From CBDFJH01 sp965198095 (GTDB lineage Bacteria; Latescibacterota; UBA2968; GCA-2709665): a stretch of DNA of 64,000 bases. Location: positions 1,736,001 to 1,800,000 of the forward strand of contig OZ240239.1 of assembly GCA_965198095.1 (NCBI GenBank), read 5' to 3'. Each line of letters begins with the position of its first letter. Within the stretch, counting starts at the first letter, position 1. The translations under genes and the position numbers were made by a program. The notes beneath the pieces are model-generated. The model was not told where the DNA came from, did not search any database, and worked only from the letters and a program-made list of their open reading frames with translations. This document shows, piece after piece, positions 52,586 through 59,585 of the stretch.

Positions 52586-52859
52586 CGTTTTGATCTCCTT
52601 CCTGATGTGCCCGGGAGATATCCGGCTCGGTTCGGGCAGACCCGGGTCCCAGTCTTTCCGCGATCCAAACCTTGATGATCGACTGTCGCGTGACGCCCAG
52701 TCGCTTGGCTTCCTTATCCAGGGAATGGATCATCCAGATTGGAAAATCTACATTTACCCTTCTCCGCTCCTGGGCGGGCCTCCTCGCCTGCTCGAGATCC
52801 AGGGATTCGGTGATGATTTCTCCCTCATCAAACTTTCGATCCAGCTCTCTAGCTTTCAT
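52542..52859 (-). CDS. brnA: BrnA-type antitoxin
   Basis: BrnA neutralises BrnT and represses the operon through a ribbon-helix-helix domain. From ATG 52859 the 105-aa product reads KARELDRKFDEGEIITESLD and then RRVNVDFPIWMIHSLDKEAK, RLGVTRQSIIKVWIAERLGP, the BrnA RHH (VNVDxPxWMxxxLDxEAxRLGVTRQSxIKxWIAERL). The last 25 residues (ARTEPDISRAHQEGDQND) are extra and overlap the next gene. The start overlaps the brnT end by 11 bases, the standard toxin-first order. Confidence 0.85.
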   Translation of the reverse strand: MKARELDRKFDEGEIITESLDLEQARRPAQERRRVNVDFPIWMIHSLDKEAKRLGVTRQSIIKVWIAERLGPGSARTEPDISRAHQEGDQNDGRTDIRSHGNCTP

Positions 52860-53118
52860 GGATTTCGATCTCCTCCTTCCGGGAGCGGCGGACGGAAACG
52901 ATCCGGATTTTCCTCTCGCGAAAAGTGACGATACCGGACCAGTAGCTTTTCTCAATCCTTCCGATCACCAGAAATCTGGGTTCATCTTCGGTACGGGCCG
53001 GAATCTCAACAAAGTCGGGATCTTCCCAAAGGCGTTGGGCTTCGGCGAAGTCGATCCCGTGTTTCCTTCTATTTCTCTTACGCTTGCGTTCGTCGAACTC
53101 AAATGCTGGAGATGGCAT
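52849..53118 (-). CDS. brnT: BrnT-type ribonuclease toxin
   Basis: BrnT is a small RelE-fold ribonuclease. The 89-aa protein matches the family: FEFDERKRKRNRRKHGIDFA then EAQRLWEDPDFVEIP, EPRFLVIGRIEKSYWSGIVT and IRIVSVRRSRKEEIE. KHGIDF, RxxxIG and the IRIVSxRRS block with its Arg residues are the expected catalytic and substrate-binding features. ATG 53118 is followed directly by brnA. The AT-rich stretch upstream (53,120-53,240) probably holds the promoter/operator. Confidence 0.87.
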   Translation of the reverse strand: MPSPAFEFDERKRKRNRRKHGIDFAEAQRLWEDPDFVEIPARTEDEPRFLVIGRIEKSYWSGIVTFRERKIRIVSVRRSRKEEIEIHES

Positions 53119-53202
53119 CGGTTGTTATTTATAGCGTAATCAATATATTATAAAATATTATAAAAATCATGTCGAGAGAAATCCCAACTCGAAGGGCTAT
53201 TT

Positions 53203-53226
53203 AGGTATATAAAGTATACCTTTTTT
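53203..53226. promoter_or_regulatory. AT-rich dyad: operator or weak terminator
   Basis: AGGTATA-TAAAG-TATACCT followed by six T (to 53226) on the + strand. It could be the BrnA operator on one strand or a weak intrinsic terminator on the other. Confidence 0.45.
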
Positions 53227-53542
53227 ATACATATTTTGCAACGTAAATTGTATGGACGTTTCCGGGCACCGCGGGACGCGGCGCCTTTGGCGTGGAATCA
53301 GGGCATGGTTTCGTGTTGTATCTTGAGTTTCGACCTTCGTCTCGTAGTTTGCAGGGTCAACCACAGTATGCCGGGGAGGCCGTTTTCCGTGAGAGGCACT
53401 CACGTCGGACGTTAGGTAGGCGCCCCACCTCGGCCGTTCATACCGAGGAAAACCCGAGACCAATCGAGTCTGTATTTTCACGTTCGGCAGGGACGGACAA
53501 AGGTGGGAGACCGGCGCGATCAATATATCGCGGGAGGTCATC
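53227..53542. other. Intergenic region, nothing recognised
   Basis: No supported gene or structure. It includes ggacgttaggtaggcg at 53,408, a lone attC-like right-core sequence without a partner. Confidence 0.35.
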
Positions 53543-53698
53543 ATGCACAAGGCAGGGGTACGACGTGAGTGCGGCCACGCTGGATGTCGTTGCAATGTGA
53601 CCGTGGGCAGCGGGTTCCCCTATCTTCGGACGGGTCCCGACAGACAGGGGTTGTTTGTGCGGGCCTTGGTGTTTCCGCTATGCAGAAAGAGTAGATAG
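53543..53698 (+). CDS. Short Cys/His peptide, metallothionein-like start
   Basis: ATG 53543 follows GGGAGGTCATC, a strong ribosome site at five-base spacing. The 51-residue product begins MHKAGVRRECGHAGCRCNVT. The CGHAGCRC cluster resembles the zinc-binding knuckle of bacterial metallothioneins (CxHxxCxC-V), but the usual second Cys group (YCSxxC) is replaced by unrelated sequence (LVFPLCRKSR). It could be a truncated metallothionein or a chance frame. It ends 13 bases before the dapA-family start. Confidence 0.35.
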   Translation: MHKAGVRRECGHAGCRCNVTVGSGFPYLRTGPDRQGLFVRALVFPLCRKSR

Positions 53699-53711
53699 GA
53701 GGCCTTTTGAA

Positions 53712-54629
53712 ATGGATACCGGATTCATCCATGGGATTATCCCTGCTATGATTACCCCGATGACCGAGGATGAAGCGCTGGACGAAGGCGGGGTTGAGCG
53801 GCTGTTGGATCACCTGATCGACCAGGGTGTGCACGGGGTTTTCACGGGGGGGACGGCCGGGGAGTCCTGGGCGCTGACGGTAGAGGAGAAGCAAAAGCTC
53901 TACAAGTGGACGGTCAAGTACACGAACGGACGGGTGCCCGTTTATGTGGGAACTTCGGCCAATACCACCCGGGAGGCCGTCCTGCTGGCTGAATGCGCGC
54001 AGGAGGCGGGAGCGGATTGCCTGTCGGTGTTGACGCCTTATTTCATCACGCCGGATGAGGAGGAGACGTTCGCACACTACGGAGCAATTGCCGGGGCCGT
54101 GGATTTGCCGGTTCTGCTCTACAACCTGCCCGCTCGAACGGGCAATCGCCTTTCGGCGGACCTTGTGATGCGGCTTGCCGGGGCTTTCGAGAATATTGTG
54201 GGGATCAAAGACAGTTCCGGAGATTTCACGCAAACGCTTGAATACCTGCGGCGCGCGCCGGAAGGGTTCCGGGTGATTATGGGTCGGGATACGCTGATTT
54301 ACGCGGCCCTGGTGCACGGAGCGGCCGGGGCGATTGCGGCCAGCGGAAACGTGGCGCCTGAGCTGGGCGTGGCGATATACGAAAGCCATGCAAAGGGAGA
54401 CCTGGAGGCGGCGCTGGATTTTCAACAGCGTCTCTCGCCCTTGCGCCAGGCATTTGCTCTGGGAACACATCCGGCCATGCTCAAGGCGGGGGCGGAGCTG
54501 ATGGGGCTGCCCGGAGGGCCTCCGCGCCGGCCTGTGAGCCGGCTGTCGGAGGCAGACCGCCGGAAGTTGCAGGAGGTGCTCGTCGAGATCGGCTGCCTGC
54601 GGGAGGCGATGGTCGGCAGGGTTCCCTGA
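53712..54629 (+). CDS. Dihydrodipicolinate synthase/N-acetylneuraminate lyase-family aldolase
   Basis: The 305-aa class I aldolase has a TIM barrel with HGIIPAMITPMTEDEALDEG at the start, TGGTAGESWALTVEEK (GTTGE-type carboxylate loop), the catalytic Tyr in YNLPARTGNRL and the Schiff-base Lys in VGIKDSSGDFTQTLEYL (about residue 160). GRDTLIYAALVHGAAGAIAA closes the site. DapA makes tetrahydrodipicolinate precursor; other members cleave sialic acid or keto-sugar acids. Residues GTAGE instead of GTTGE, and no other lysine genes beside it, leave both roles open. AGGAGG precedes ATG 53712. Confidence 0.85.
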   Translation: MDTGFIHGIIPAMITPMTEDEALDEGGVERLLDHLIDQGVHGVFTGGTAGESWALTVEEKQKLYKWTVKYTNGRVPVYVGTSANTTREAVLLAECAQEAGADCLSVLTPYFITPDEEETFAHYGAIAGAVDLPVLLYNLPARTGNRLSADLVMRLAGAFENIVGIKDSSGDFTQTLEYLRRAPEGFRVIMGRDTLIYAALVHGAAGAIAASGNVAPELGVAIYESHAKGDLEAALDFQQRLSPLRQAFALGTHPAMLKAGAELMGLPGGPPRRPVSRLSEADRRKLQEVLVEIGCLREAMVGRVP

Positions 54630-54644
54630 GCCTGGGAGAGAAAG

Positions 54645-54730
54645 GGTTTGTTCTTCGACCGGGTCAATCACGACATCCTGACGGGTCTGGTGGCGAAGCG
54701 GGTGGACGCGCATCCAAGCGACGCATTGCG
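54645..54730 (+). pseudogene. Group II intron reverse-transcriptase scrap
   Basis: The frame reads FFDRVNHDILTGLVAKRVDA, matching the RT segment (D)xxKFFDxVNHDxLMxxxxxR of group II intron-encoded proteins. Only about 25 residues remain. It marks a former intron or its recombination. Confidence 0.55.
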
Positions 54731-54847
54731 CCGCAGGCGGTGGCGGAGGAACGTGATCGATCAAGAGAAGGATCAAGGCGCCTGCCACGAGCCCAATATC
54801 TGGTACCTTCATCAGACAGCATCTTAGCGACCGAGTCCAAGGCCTGC

Positions 54848-54942
54848 ACTTCACGTCACACGTCCGTGCCCGCCTTCGTGGTCTGGCGCGGCTGTGGCAT
54901 CGACGACAGAGGGTGATCCCACCGACAGCGTTACCACGTCGA
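54848..54942 (+). repeat. Possible degraded attC site
   Basis: acgtcacacgtccgtgcccgcc resembles the left half of sites 6 and 9 (taac-cgtccgtgcccgg) with TAAC changed to TCAC, and gcgttacc (54,935-54,942) could be the right core. The middle is not clearly palindromic. Confidence 0.35.
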
Positions 54943-55017
54943 CGTCATCCCTGACAACGCAATCGTGAGTGACCGTCCTCCGCCTTGCGCGAGCCGGACT
55001 CGGAGAGTTCCAGACAG

Positions 55018-55593
55018 ATGACTTTGGACAACTTTGCGGGCCACAGTGTTCACTTGAAAACTGCACGCTTGAGGCTTCGGCCGTTTGAAGAGGCCGACTT
55101 TGATACGGCCGTGCCTTTTTACCGCGATCCCGATTTTCTAAATGCCATGGAAGGGGCGCCCCCTGAAGAACCCATGACAAGCGACGCCCTCAAACGGGCG
55201 GGCAAGGCGATGGTAAAACAGGGACTCCTGTTTGCGATCGTCGAAAAGGCGAGCGGGCGAACGATTGGCGAGGTCTGTTTACAGCGGATGAATTTGGAAC
55301 GCGCGAAAATCGAGGGCGAGAAAGTGATGCGCTTACCGATCGGTATCTGGGACAGGTCCCTGTGGGGCCGGGGCTACGGAAAGGAAGCCGTGCGCTGCCT
55401 GATGGCGTACGCGTTCGAGGAATTGGGCGCTGACCGGCTCTGCCCGGTCGATGTCTCTGCCGGCAATGCGCGCTCAAAAGCGCTGTGGCGGTCGTGCGGA
55501 CTGAGGGTCTCGAGGAAGGTGGATGGCGGGAAGACGCTGGACTTTGAGATCACAAGAGCGGAATATGCGCGGACTGGCCAAAGCCTCGCTTGA
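55018..55593 (+). CDS. GNAT acetyltransferase, RimJ/RimL type
   Basis: From ATG 55018 the 191-aa protein begins MTLDNFAGHSVHLKTARLRL and RPFEEADFD, the start of Acetyltransf_3-type GNATs that acetylate protein N-termini or small amines. The acetyl-CoA loop is WDRSLWGRGYGKEAVRCLMA, followed by ADRLCPVDVSAGNARSKALW and RSCGLRVSRKVD. Substrate unknown. It lies behind a possible degraded attC and is one of several cassette-like genes in this stretch. Confidence 0.84.
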   Translation: MTLDNFAGHSVHLKTARLRLRPFEEADFDTAVPFYRDPDFLNAMEGAPPEEPMTSDALKRAGKAMVKQGLLFAIVEKASGRTIGEVCLQRMNLERAKIEGEKVMRLPIGIWDRSLWGRGYGKEAVRCLMAYAFEELGADRLCPVDVSAGNARSKALWRSCGLRVSRKVDGGKTLDFEITRAEYARTGQSLA

Positions 55594-55743
55594 AAAGCGT
55601 CGAGAACCCATCCTTCCGGACTTGCGCACGTTCCGACTGGAACGTACCGTCGATACCGGGGATCGTCCGTCTCGCGCCGCACGTACGTGATACGGGTGAA
55701 GCACTGAGCAAGGCGCATCTTGGCTGCGTCTCGGAGGGCAAGC

Positions 55744-56664
55744 ATGAAAAGACTCACGCCGGCGGCATTTCAGAGCGCGAAGACCTTCGTCCTGGATCAG
55801 GGGAGGGAACTGGACAGAAGGCGTTTTGAGTTTCACTTTGAAGCCGGGTCTGCCGATGCCGTCGTGGCCGCGCTGGCATCCTACCAGAACGACGACGGCG
55901 GTTTCGGCCACGGCCTGGAACCGGATGTCCGGACACCGGTTTCGTCTGCGATTGCGACCACGGTAGGCTTTCAGCTTCTCAGGGAAGTTCGGGCATCTGA
56001 GGACCGGGCGATCGTGCGGAAGGGAATCGGGTACTTTGTCGCCACGTACGACGAGTCCCGGCAGGCCTGGCCAATCGTCCCCCCGGAAGTGGATGACGCG
56101 CCCCGCGCACCCTGGTGGAATTACGGGAAAAGCGAGGAGGCCTTTGGCCGGTTTCGGGTCAACCCGCGCGCCGAGGTCGTTGGCTATTTGCACGACTACA
56201 GCGACGGCGTGCCAACGGAATTGCTGGAGACGACAACCGCCGCCGTTCTGGAACATCTGGACTCCCTGCCCGACGAGATGGAGATGCACGACATCCTCTG
56301 TTTGATCCGCCTCGCCGAGACCGAAGCGCTGCCGGACAGGGCTCGGGTCTGGGAGAAACTGGCCCGGGCGGCGGCGCGGGGCGTCGCCCGGGATAGAGCG
56401 CAGTTGGCCGGCTATGCGCTCAAGCCCCTGTCTCTGGTTTCCGCTCCGGAATCGCCTCTGGCCGCCGGGCTCGGCGACGAAGTGGAGATGAACCTGGACT
56501 TTGAGATCGAGCAGCAGGGCGAGGACGGCTCCTGGTCCCCGAATTTCTCGTGGGGAGATCCCGATTCGGAGGCGTGGCGGACGGCCGAGAAGGAATGGCA
56601 AGCCAGGCTCACGGTCGATACATTGAAGGCGCTGAGAGATTTCGGTCGCATCGAAACCGTCTGA
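55744..56664 (+). CDS. Prenyltransferase/squalene-cyclase-fold-like protein of unknown function
   Basis: From ATG 55744 (GGAGGG upstream) the 306-aa protein is mostly alpha-helical with an early motif VAALASYQNDDGGFGHGLEP, similar to the QW-type QxxDGGFG repeat of alpha/alpha-barrel enzymes. A second such repeat near the end is EDGSWSPNFSWGDPDSEAW. Middle segments include YGKSEEAFGRFRVNPRAEVV and AQLAGYALKPLSLVSAPESP. No Asp-rich cyclase motif (DxDD/DxDTxM) is visible, so enzymatic activity is uncertain. Found as a single gene with attC-like sequence downstream. Confidence 0.6.
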   Translation: MKRLTPAAFQSAKTFVLDQGRELDRRRFEFHFEAGSADAVVAALASYQNDDGGFGHGLEPDVRTPVSSAIATTVGFQLLREVRASEDRAIVRKGIGYFVATYDESRQAWPIVPPEVDDAPRAPWWNYGKSEEAFGRFRVNPRAEVVGYLHDYSDGVPTELLETTTAAVLEHLDSLPDEMEMHDILCLIRLAETEALPDRARVWEKLARAAARGVARDRAQLAGYALKPLSLVSAPESPLAAGLGDEVEMNLDFEIEQQGEDGSWSPNFSWGDPDSEAWRTAEKEWQARLTVDTLKALRDFGRIETV

Positions 56665-56665
56665 G

Positions 56666-56700
56666 TCGGCCCGCGGTTCGGGAACGCCGAACCGTTGGCG
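56666..56700 (+). repeat. attC-like right half
   Basis: cggcccgcggttcgggaacgccgaaccgttggcgg is close to the right arm of sites 6 and 9 (gcggttcgggcacggcgg-aacgtta). The left arm is absent. Confidence 0.45.
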
Positions 56701-56757
56701 GAAGGAAGGGACGACGGATTCCGTTCAATGGATGAGACGCACGGAGGGGGCACGGCA

Positions 56758-57306
56758 ATGCTGCCGGAACGGATCGAGACGGACCGATTGAAACTCAGGC
56801 TGTATCGCCTGGAGGATGTTGAAGATATTCTGTTGTTCGCGTCCGATCCGGAATGGGCGCGCTACCTTGCGGTTCCCCAACCGTACACGAAATCGGACGC
56901 CGAGACGTTTGTGGCAGGTCAGCTGTTGCGGGACCGCAAAACAGAGCCATCCTGGGCGATCGAACACGCTGGATCCGTCATTGGCGGAATCAATATCGGG
57001 TTTGATGCTGATCATCGCGTTGGCGAAATTGGCTTCAGCATTGCCCGGAGTTTGTGGGGAAAGGGTTTGACTACGGAAGCCGCGGGTGCGGTGATAAACG
57101 AAGCGTTTTCCGTCTATTCAGACTTGAACCGCGTTCACGCACCGGCCGATGAGAGAAACGTCGGGTCCCTCCGGGTGATGGAAAAGCTGGGCATGCGCCG
57201 TGAAGGTGTCATGCGGCAGAATAGATATGTGAGAGGGGAATTTATAAACACTGCGTGGTGCGGCATATTGCGTGATGAATGGAAGGTTTGTAAAAAAGGC
57301 AGATGA
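56758..57306 (+). CDS. GNAT acetyltransferase, RimJ/RimL type
   Basis: From ATG 56758 (GGAGGGGGC eight bases upstream; ATG 56728 is an alternative) the 182-aa protein reads LPERIETDRLKLRLYRLEDV, the usual Acetyltransf_3 N-terminus. The acetyl-CoA loop is FSIARSLWGKGLTTEAAGAV, followed by NRVHAPADERNVGSLRVMEK and LGMRREGVMRQNRYVRGEF, very typical of RimJ-like and spermidine-type enzymes. Substrate unknown. Confidence 0.87.
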   Translation: MLPERIETDRLKLRLYRLEDVEDILLFASDPEWARYLAVPQPYTKSDAETFVAGQLLRDRKTEPSWAIEHAGSVIGGINIGFDADHRVGEIGFSIARSLWGKGLTTEAAGAVINEAFSVYSDLNRVHAPADERNVGSLRVMEKLGMRREGVMRQNRYVRGEFINTAWCGILRDEWKVCKKGR

Positions 57307-57361
57307 AAGAGACGCCTCCTGGAAAGAGACCTTACGCCCCGGCGATGAAAGCGCTACAGAA

Positions 57362-58034
57362 ATGAGAAGCAGCCACGTAGACCTTTACAATCACGACGAG
57401 GACGCGGCCACGTATGATCAGGATGTGCTTCGGTCTGACGACCCCATCAGGGAGGGCTACGCCGAGGTCCTCGACTGGGTCGTGAAGGCCGCCGGTATCA
57501 CCCCGCAATCGGCCGTTCTGGAATTGGGTTCAAGGGACCGGCAATCTGACCGTGCGGTTGCCAGCGTGCCGCTTACTCGTTTGTGTCGATGTCTCCAGGG
57601 AAATGAGCAAAATTGCGAAACAAAAGCTCCGTGGCATGTCCCACATCTCATTTTTGCAAGCCGATATCCTGGACTACTTCGGTGGCGATCCGCCCCCGTT
57701 CGATATCGCGTTGAGCACGTACGCCCTGCATCATCTCACGGAGGCGGAGAAGGAACACCTGTTTGACCAGCTCGCGGGACGACTCTTGCCGGGTGGCCGT
57801 GCGCTCTTCGGGGACCTGATGGTGAAAAGCGCAAAGGAAGAGCGGGTCCTGGCCGATCATTACCGCGCCATGGGTGACGACGCCACGGCGACGGCCATCG
57901 AAGAAGAGTTCCCCTGGCACGTCGACGCGTCAGTCAGCTACCTCGCCAGTCTGGGTCTCTCGGTAGAGACGACCCGGTTGTCGAGTCTGTCCTGGGGAAT
58001 CAAGGCCCAGCTGCCACAAGTCGCCGGCGTATGA
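57362..58034 (+). pseudogene. SAM-dependent methyltransferase (YrrT-like), frameshifted near 57,532
   Basis: ATG 57362 begins MRSSHVDLYNHDEDAATYDQ, then VLDWVVKAAGITPQSAVLEL and G-S. The SAM-binding motif I continues in the next frame (GTGNLTVRLP), because ggttcaagggacc has one extra base compared with ggttcagggacc. It goes on with VCVDVSREMSKIAKQKLRGM, FDIALSTYALHHLTEAEKEH and a C-terminus SWGIKAQLPQVAGV ending at TGA 58032-58034. One single-base insertion is enough to explain the break, so this could be an error. It is directly followed by an attC-like left half. Confidence 0.78.
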
Positions 58035-58094
58035 CGGCACGGCTCGCGCTACAGTCGCGGAGCTTGCGCTGAGCCTGTCGAAGGACGGAATACT
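58027..58094 (+). repeat. attC-like left half (remnant of long-type site)
   Basis: gacggcacggctcgcgctac-gtcgcggagcttgcgctgagcctgtcgaaggacgg matches the left half of sites 2, 8 and 10 (gcgctgcggcgcggagcttgtcctgagcttgtcgaaggacgcc). No right half follows. Confidence 0.6.
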
Positions 58095-58299
58095 TCCACC
58101 GGAACCCATATCAATCCGGAGTAGCGTCAGCTGATTCCGCGTTCCACGAAACGCCTCCCCACGCACACGACCGGGCCGGTCGCCACGGCCTCCCGGGGCC
58201 AATCGATGAGGGCCTTGACCGGCATTTGCCGGAATAAAATGCCAATGACCCTTGCCCTGATCCCAAAATGCAGCGGTCTGCACGCGCGGGCAAATGGCG
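58095..58299. other. Intergenic, nothing recognised
   Basis: No supported gene, repeat or structure was found between the attC-like remnant and the promoter at 58,300. Confidence 0.4.
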
Positions 58300-58328
58300 T
58301 TGACTTGCCCCTGTCGATCCCCTATATT
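58300..58328 (+). promoter_or_regulatory. Strong sigma70-type promoter of the small transcription unit
   Basis: TTGACT (58300-58305), 17-base spacer, TATATT (58323-58328). Confidence 0.75.
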
Positions 58329-58356
58329 TGCCGTTACACGGAAAGGAGGTGGTCGA

Positions 58357-58392
58357 ATGAGCGATGAGACCAGTGGAGGTGGCTGTAGTTAG
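58357..58392 (+). CDS. Eleven-codon frame with near-perfect Shine-Dalgarno
   Basis: ATG 58357 to TAG 58392 encodes MSDETSGGGCS. It is preceded by AAAGGAGGTGGTC (58342-58354), almost the full complement of the 16S rRNA 3' end, just downstream of a strong promoter. The peptide may be a leader, a signalling peptide or simply a ribosome-loading site on a structured RNA. It is far too short for homology. Confidence 0.45.
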   Translation: MSDETSGGGCS

Positions 58393-58590
58393 ATGCGCTC
58401 GCCAGGAAGCGGGATCGCATCTCGTTTGGCAGCGCACCTGGCGAATCTAAACAGTCACCGAACGGCACGCAATCCGTCCTTTTTGGCGGTCTTGGTTTTG
58501 GCGGACCGTGAGATGGATGCGGTCGAAAGATATGCGTCGCACGGAGATGGACCGGGCTCCCGGTTTCCCGTCGTGCGACGCTTTTATTTT
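58391..58590 (+). ncRNA. Structured leader or small RNA ending in an intrinsic terminator
   Basis: After the tiny frame the RNA can form a stem TCGCCAGG/CCTGGCGA (58399-58406 with 58437-58444), extended by AGAT/ATCT (58391-58394 with 58445-58448), then GACCG/CGGTC near 58,504-58,524. It ends with the terminator at 58,534-58,590. I do not recognise the family; it is not tRNA, tmRNA, 6S or SRP RNA by inspection. Confidence 0.4.
58534..58590 (+). terminator. Rho-independent terminator
   Basis: GCGTCGCACG (58534-58543) pairs with CGTGCGACGC (58572-58581); the long loop contains a second hairpin ACCGGG/CCCGGT; tail TTTTATTTT. Confidence 0.8.
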
Positions 58591-58614
58591 CAACAGGTTC
58601 GGGGTGCTTATTGC

Positions 58615-58642
58615 TTGACAAACAGGGGCGAAATCGTATCTT
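58615..58642 (+). promoter_or_regulatory. Promoter of rplM-rpsI
   Basis: TTGACA (58615-58620), 16-base spacer, TATCTT (58637-58642), about 50 bases before rplM. Confidence 0.7.
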
Positions 58643-58691
58643 TAGAAGCTGGTTTGCTCAACCCCCGGCCCAAGGAGAAAATCTGATTCAA

Positions 58692-59156
58692 ATGAAGACG
58701 TTCAGCGCCAAGAAGGAGGCTGTGGAACGGAGGTGGTACGTCGCGGACGCGAGCGGACAGATCCTCGGTCGGTTCGCGAGTGAAATCGCCGGGATCCTCA
58801 GAGGGAAGCATAAGCCGATCTACACGCCTCACGTGGACACGGGTGACCACGTTGTGGTGATCAATGCATCGGGCATCAGGGTCACAGGCAACAACAAGCC
58901 GGTCCAAAAGACCTACGCCCGTTACAGCGGCTACCCGAGCGGTCTCAAGAAGCAAACGTTGAGCGTGCTGCTCGACAAGCGCCCGGAGTTCGTAATTCAG
59001 CATGCCATAAAGGGGATGCTGCCGAAGAACCGGCTGGGTCGAAAGATGATCAAGAAGGTGCGGATCTATGCCGGCCCTGACCATCCACATCAGGCCCAGA
59101 ACCCGGATCCGATCGATATCGGCTCGACCCGATTGCGTGGAGGGGACCGTGAGTGA
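58692..59156 (+). CDS. rplM: Large-subunit ribosomal protein L13
   Basis: L13 is an early-assembly protein of the 50S subunit. The 154-aa product begins MKTFSAKKEAVERRWYVADA, with GRFASEIAGILRGKHKPIYT, PHVDTGDHVVVINASGI and AIKGMLPKNRLGRKMIKKVR, all standard L13 segments. ATG 58692 lies 14 bases after AAGGAG, a longer spacing than usual. The stop overlaps the GTG start of rpsI by eight bases. The C-terminus (PDPIDIGSTRLRGGDRE) is slightly longer than in Escherichia coli. Confidence 0.95.
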   Translation: MKTFSAKKEAVERRWYVADASGQILGRFASEIAGILRGKHKPIYTPHVDTGDHVVVINASGIRVTGNNKPVQKTYARYSGYPSGLKKQTLSVLLDKRPEFVIQHAIKGMLPKNRLGRKMIKKVRIYAGPDHPHQAQNPDPIDIGSTRLRGGDRE

Positions 59157-59541
59157 ATTGATCGCCTCGGCGACGGGCCGCCGGAAGCGGGCCACTGCCT
59201 ACGTTGAGATCTTCGCGGGGTCCGGAAAGATCACGGTCAACGGAAGAGAGGCCCTGGATTATTTGAAGCGCGAGACGCTCGTGATGATTATCGGACAGCC
59301 GTTTGGCGTCACCGAAACGACGGGCGCCTACGACATTGTCGCCCGTACCAAAGGCGGCGGCTTGAGCGGCCAGGCCGGCGCGATTCGCCTGGGAATCGCG
59401 AGAGGGTTGGTGGCGATTGACGAGGAACTTAGAAGGCCTTTGCGCTCCGCAGGCCTGCTGACACGGGATCCGAGAGTCGTGGAGCGACAGAAACCGGGAC
59501 AGCCCGGTGCTCGGCGCCGCTTCCAGTTTTCCAAGCGGTAG
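59149..59541 (+). CDS. rpsI: Small-subunit ribosomal protein S9
   Basis: S9 sits in the head of the 30S subunit and its C-terminal Lys/Arg tail contacts P-site tRNA. The 130-aa product starts at GTG 59149 (GGAGGGG upstream) with ASATGRRKRATAYVEIFAGS, then GKITVNGREALDYLKR, TKGGGLSGQAGAIRLGIARG and RDPRVVERQKPGQPGARRRF, ending QFSKR, which is the conserved SKR tail. Usual L13-S9 pair. Confidence 0.95.
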   Translation: MSELIASATGRRKRATAYVEIFAGSGKITVNGREALDYLKRETLVMIIGQPFGVTETTGAYDIVARTKGGGLSGQAGAIRLGIARGLVAIDEELRRPLRSAGLLTRDPRVVERQKPGQPGARRRFQFSKR

Positions 59542-59585
59542 GCTCGGGCTGCGTTCGAGACGGACTGTTGCTTGTTGGAGGTTGA

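Noticed and set aside
53400..53420. attC site from cgttaggta
   Set aside because: Only a right-core-like heptamer is present; no left core or complementary arm within 150 bases.
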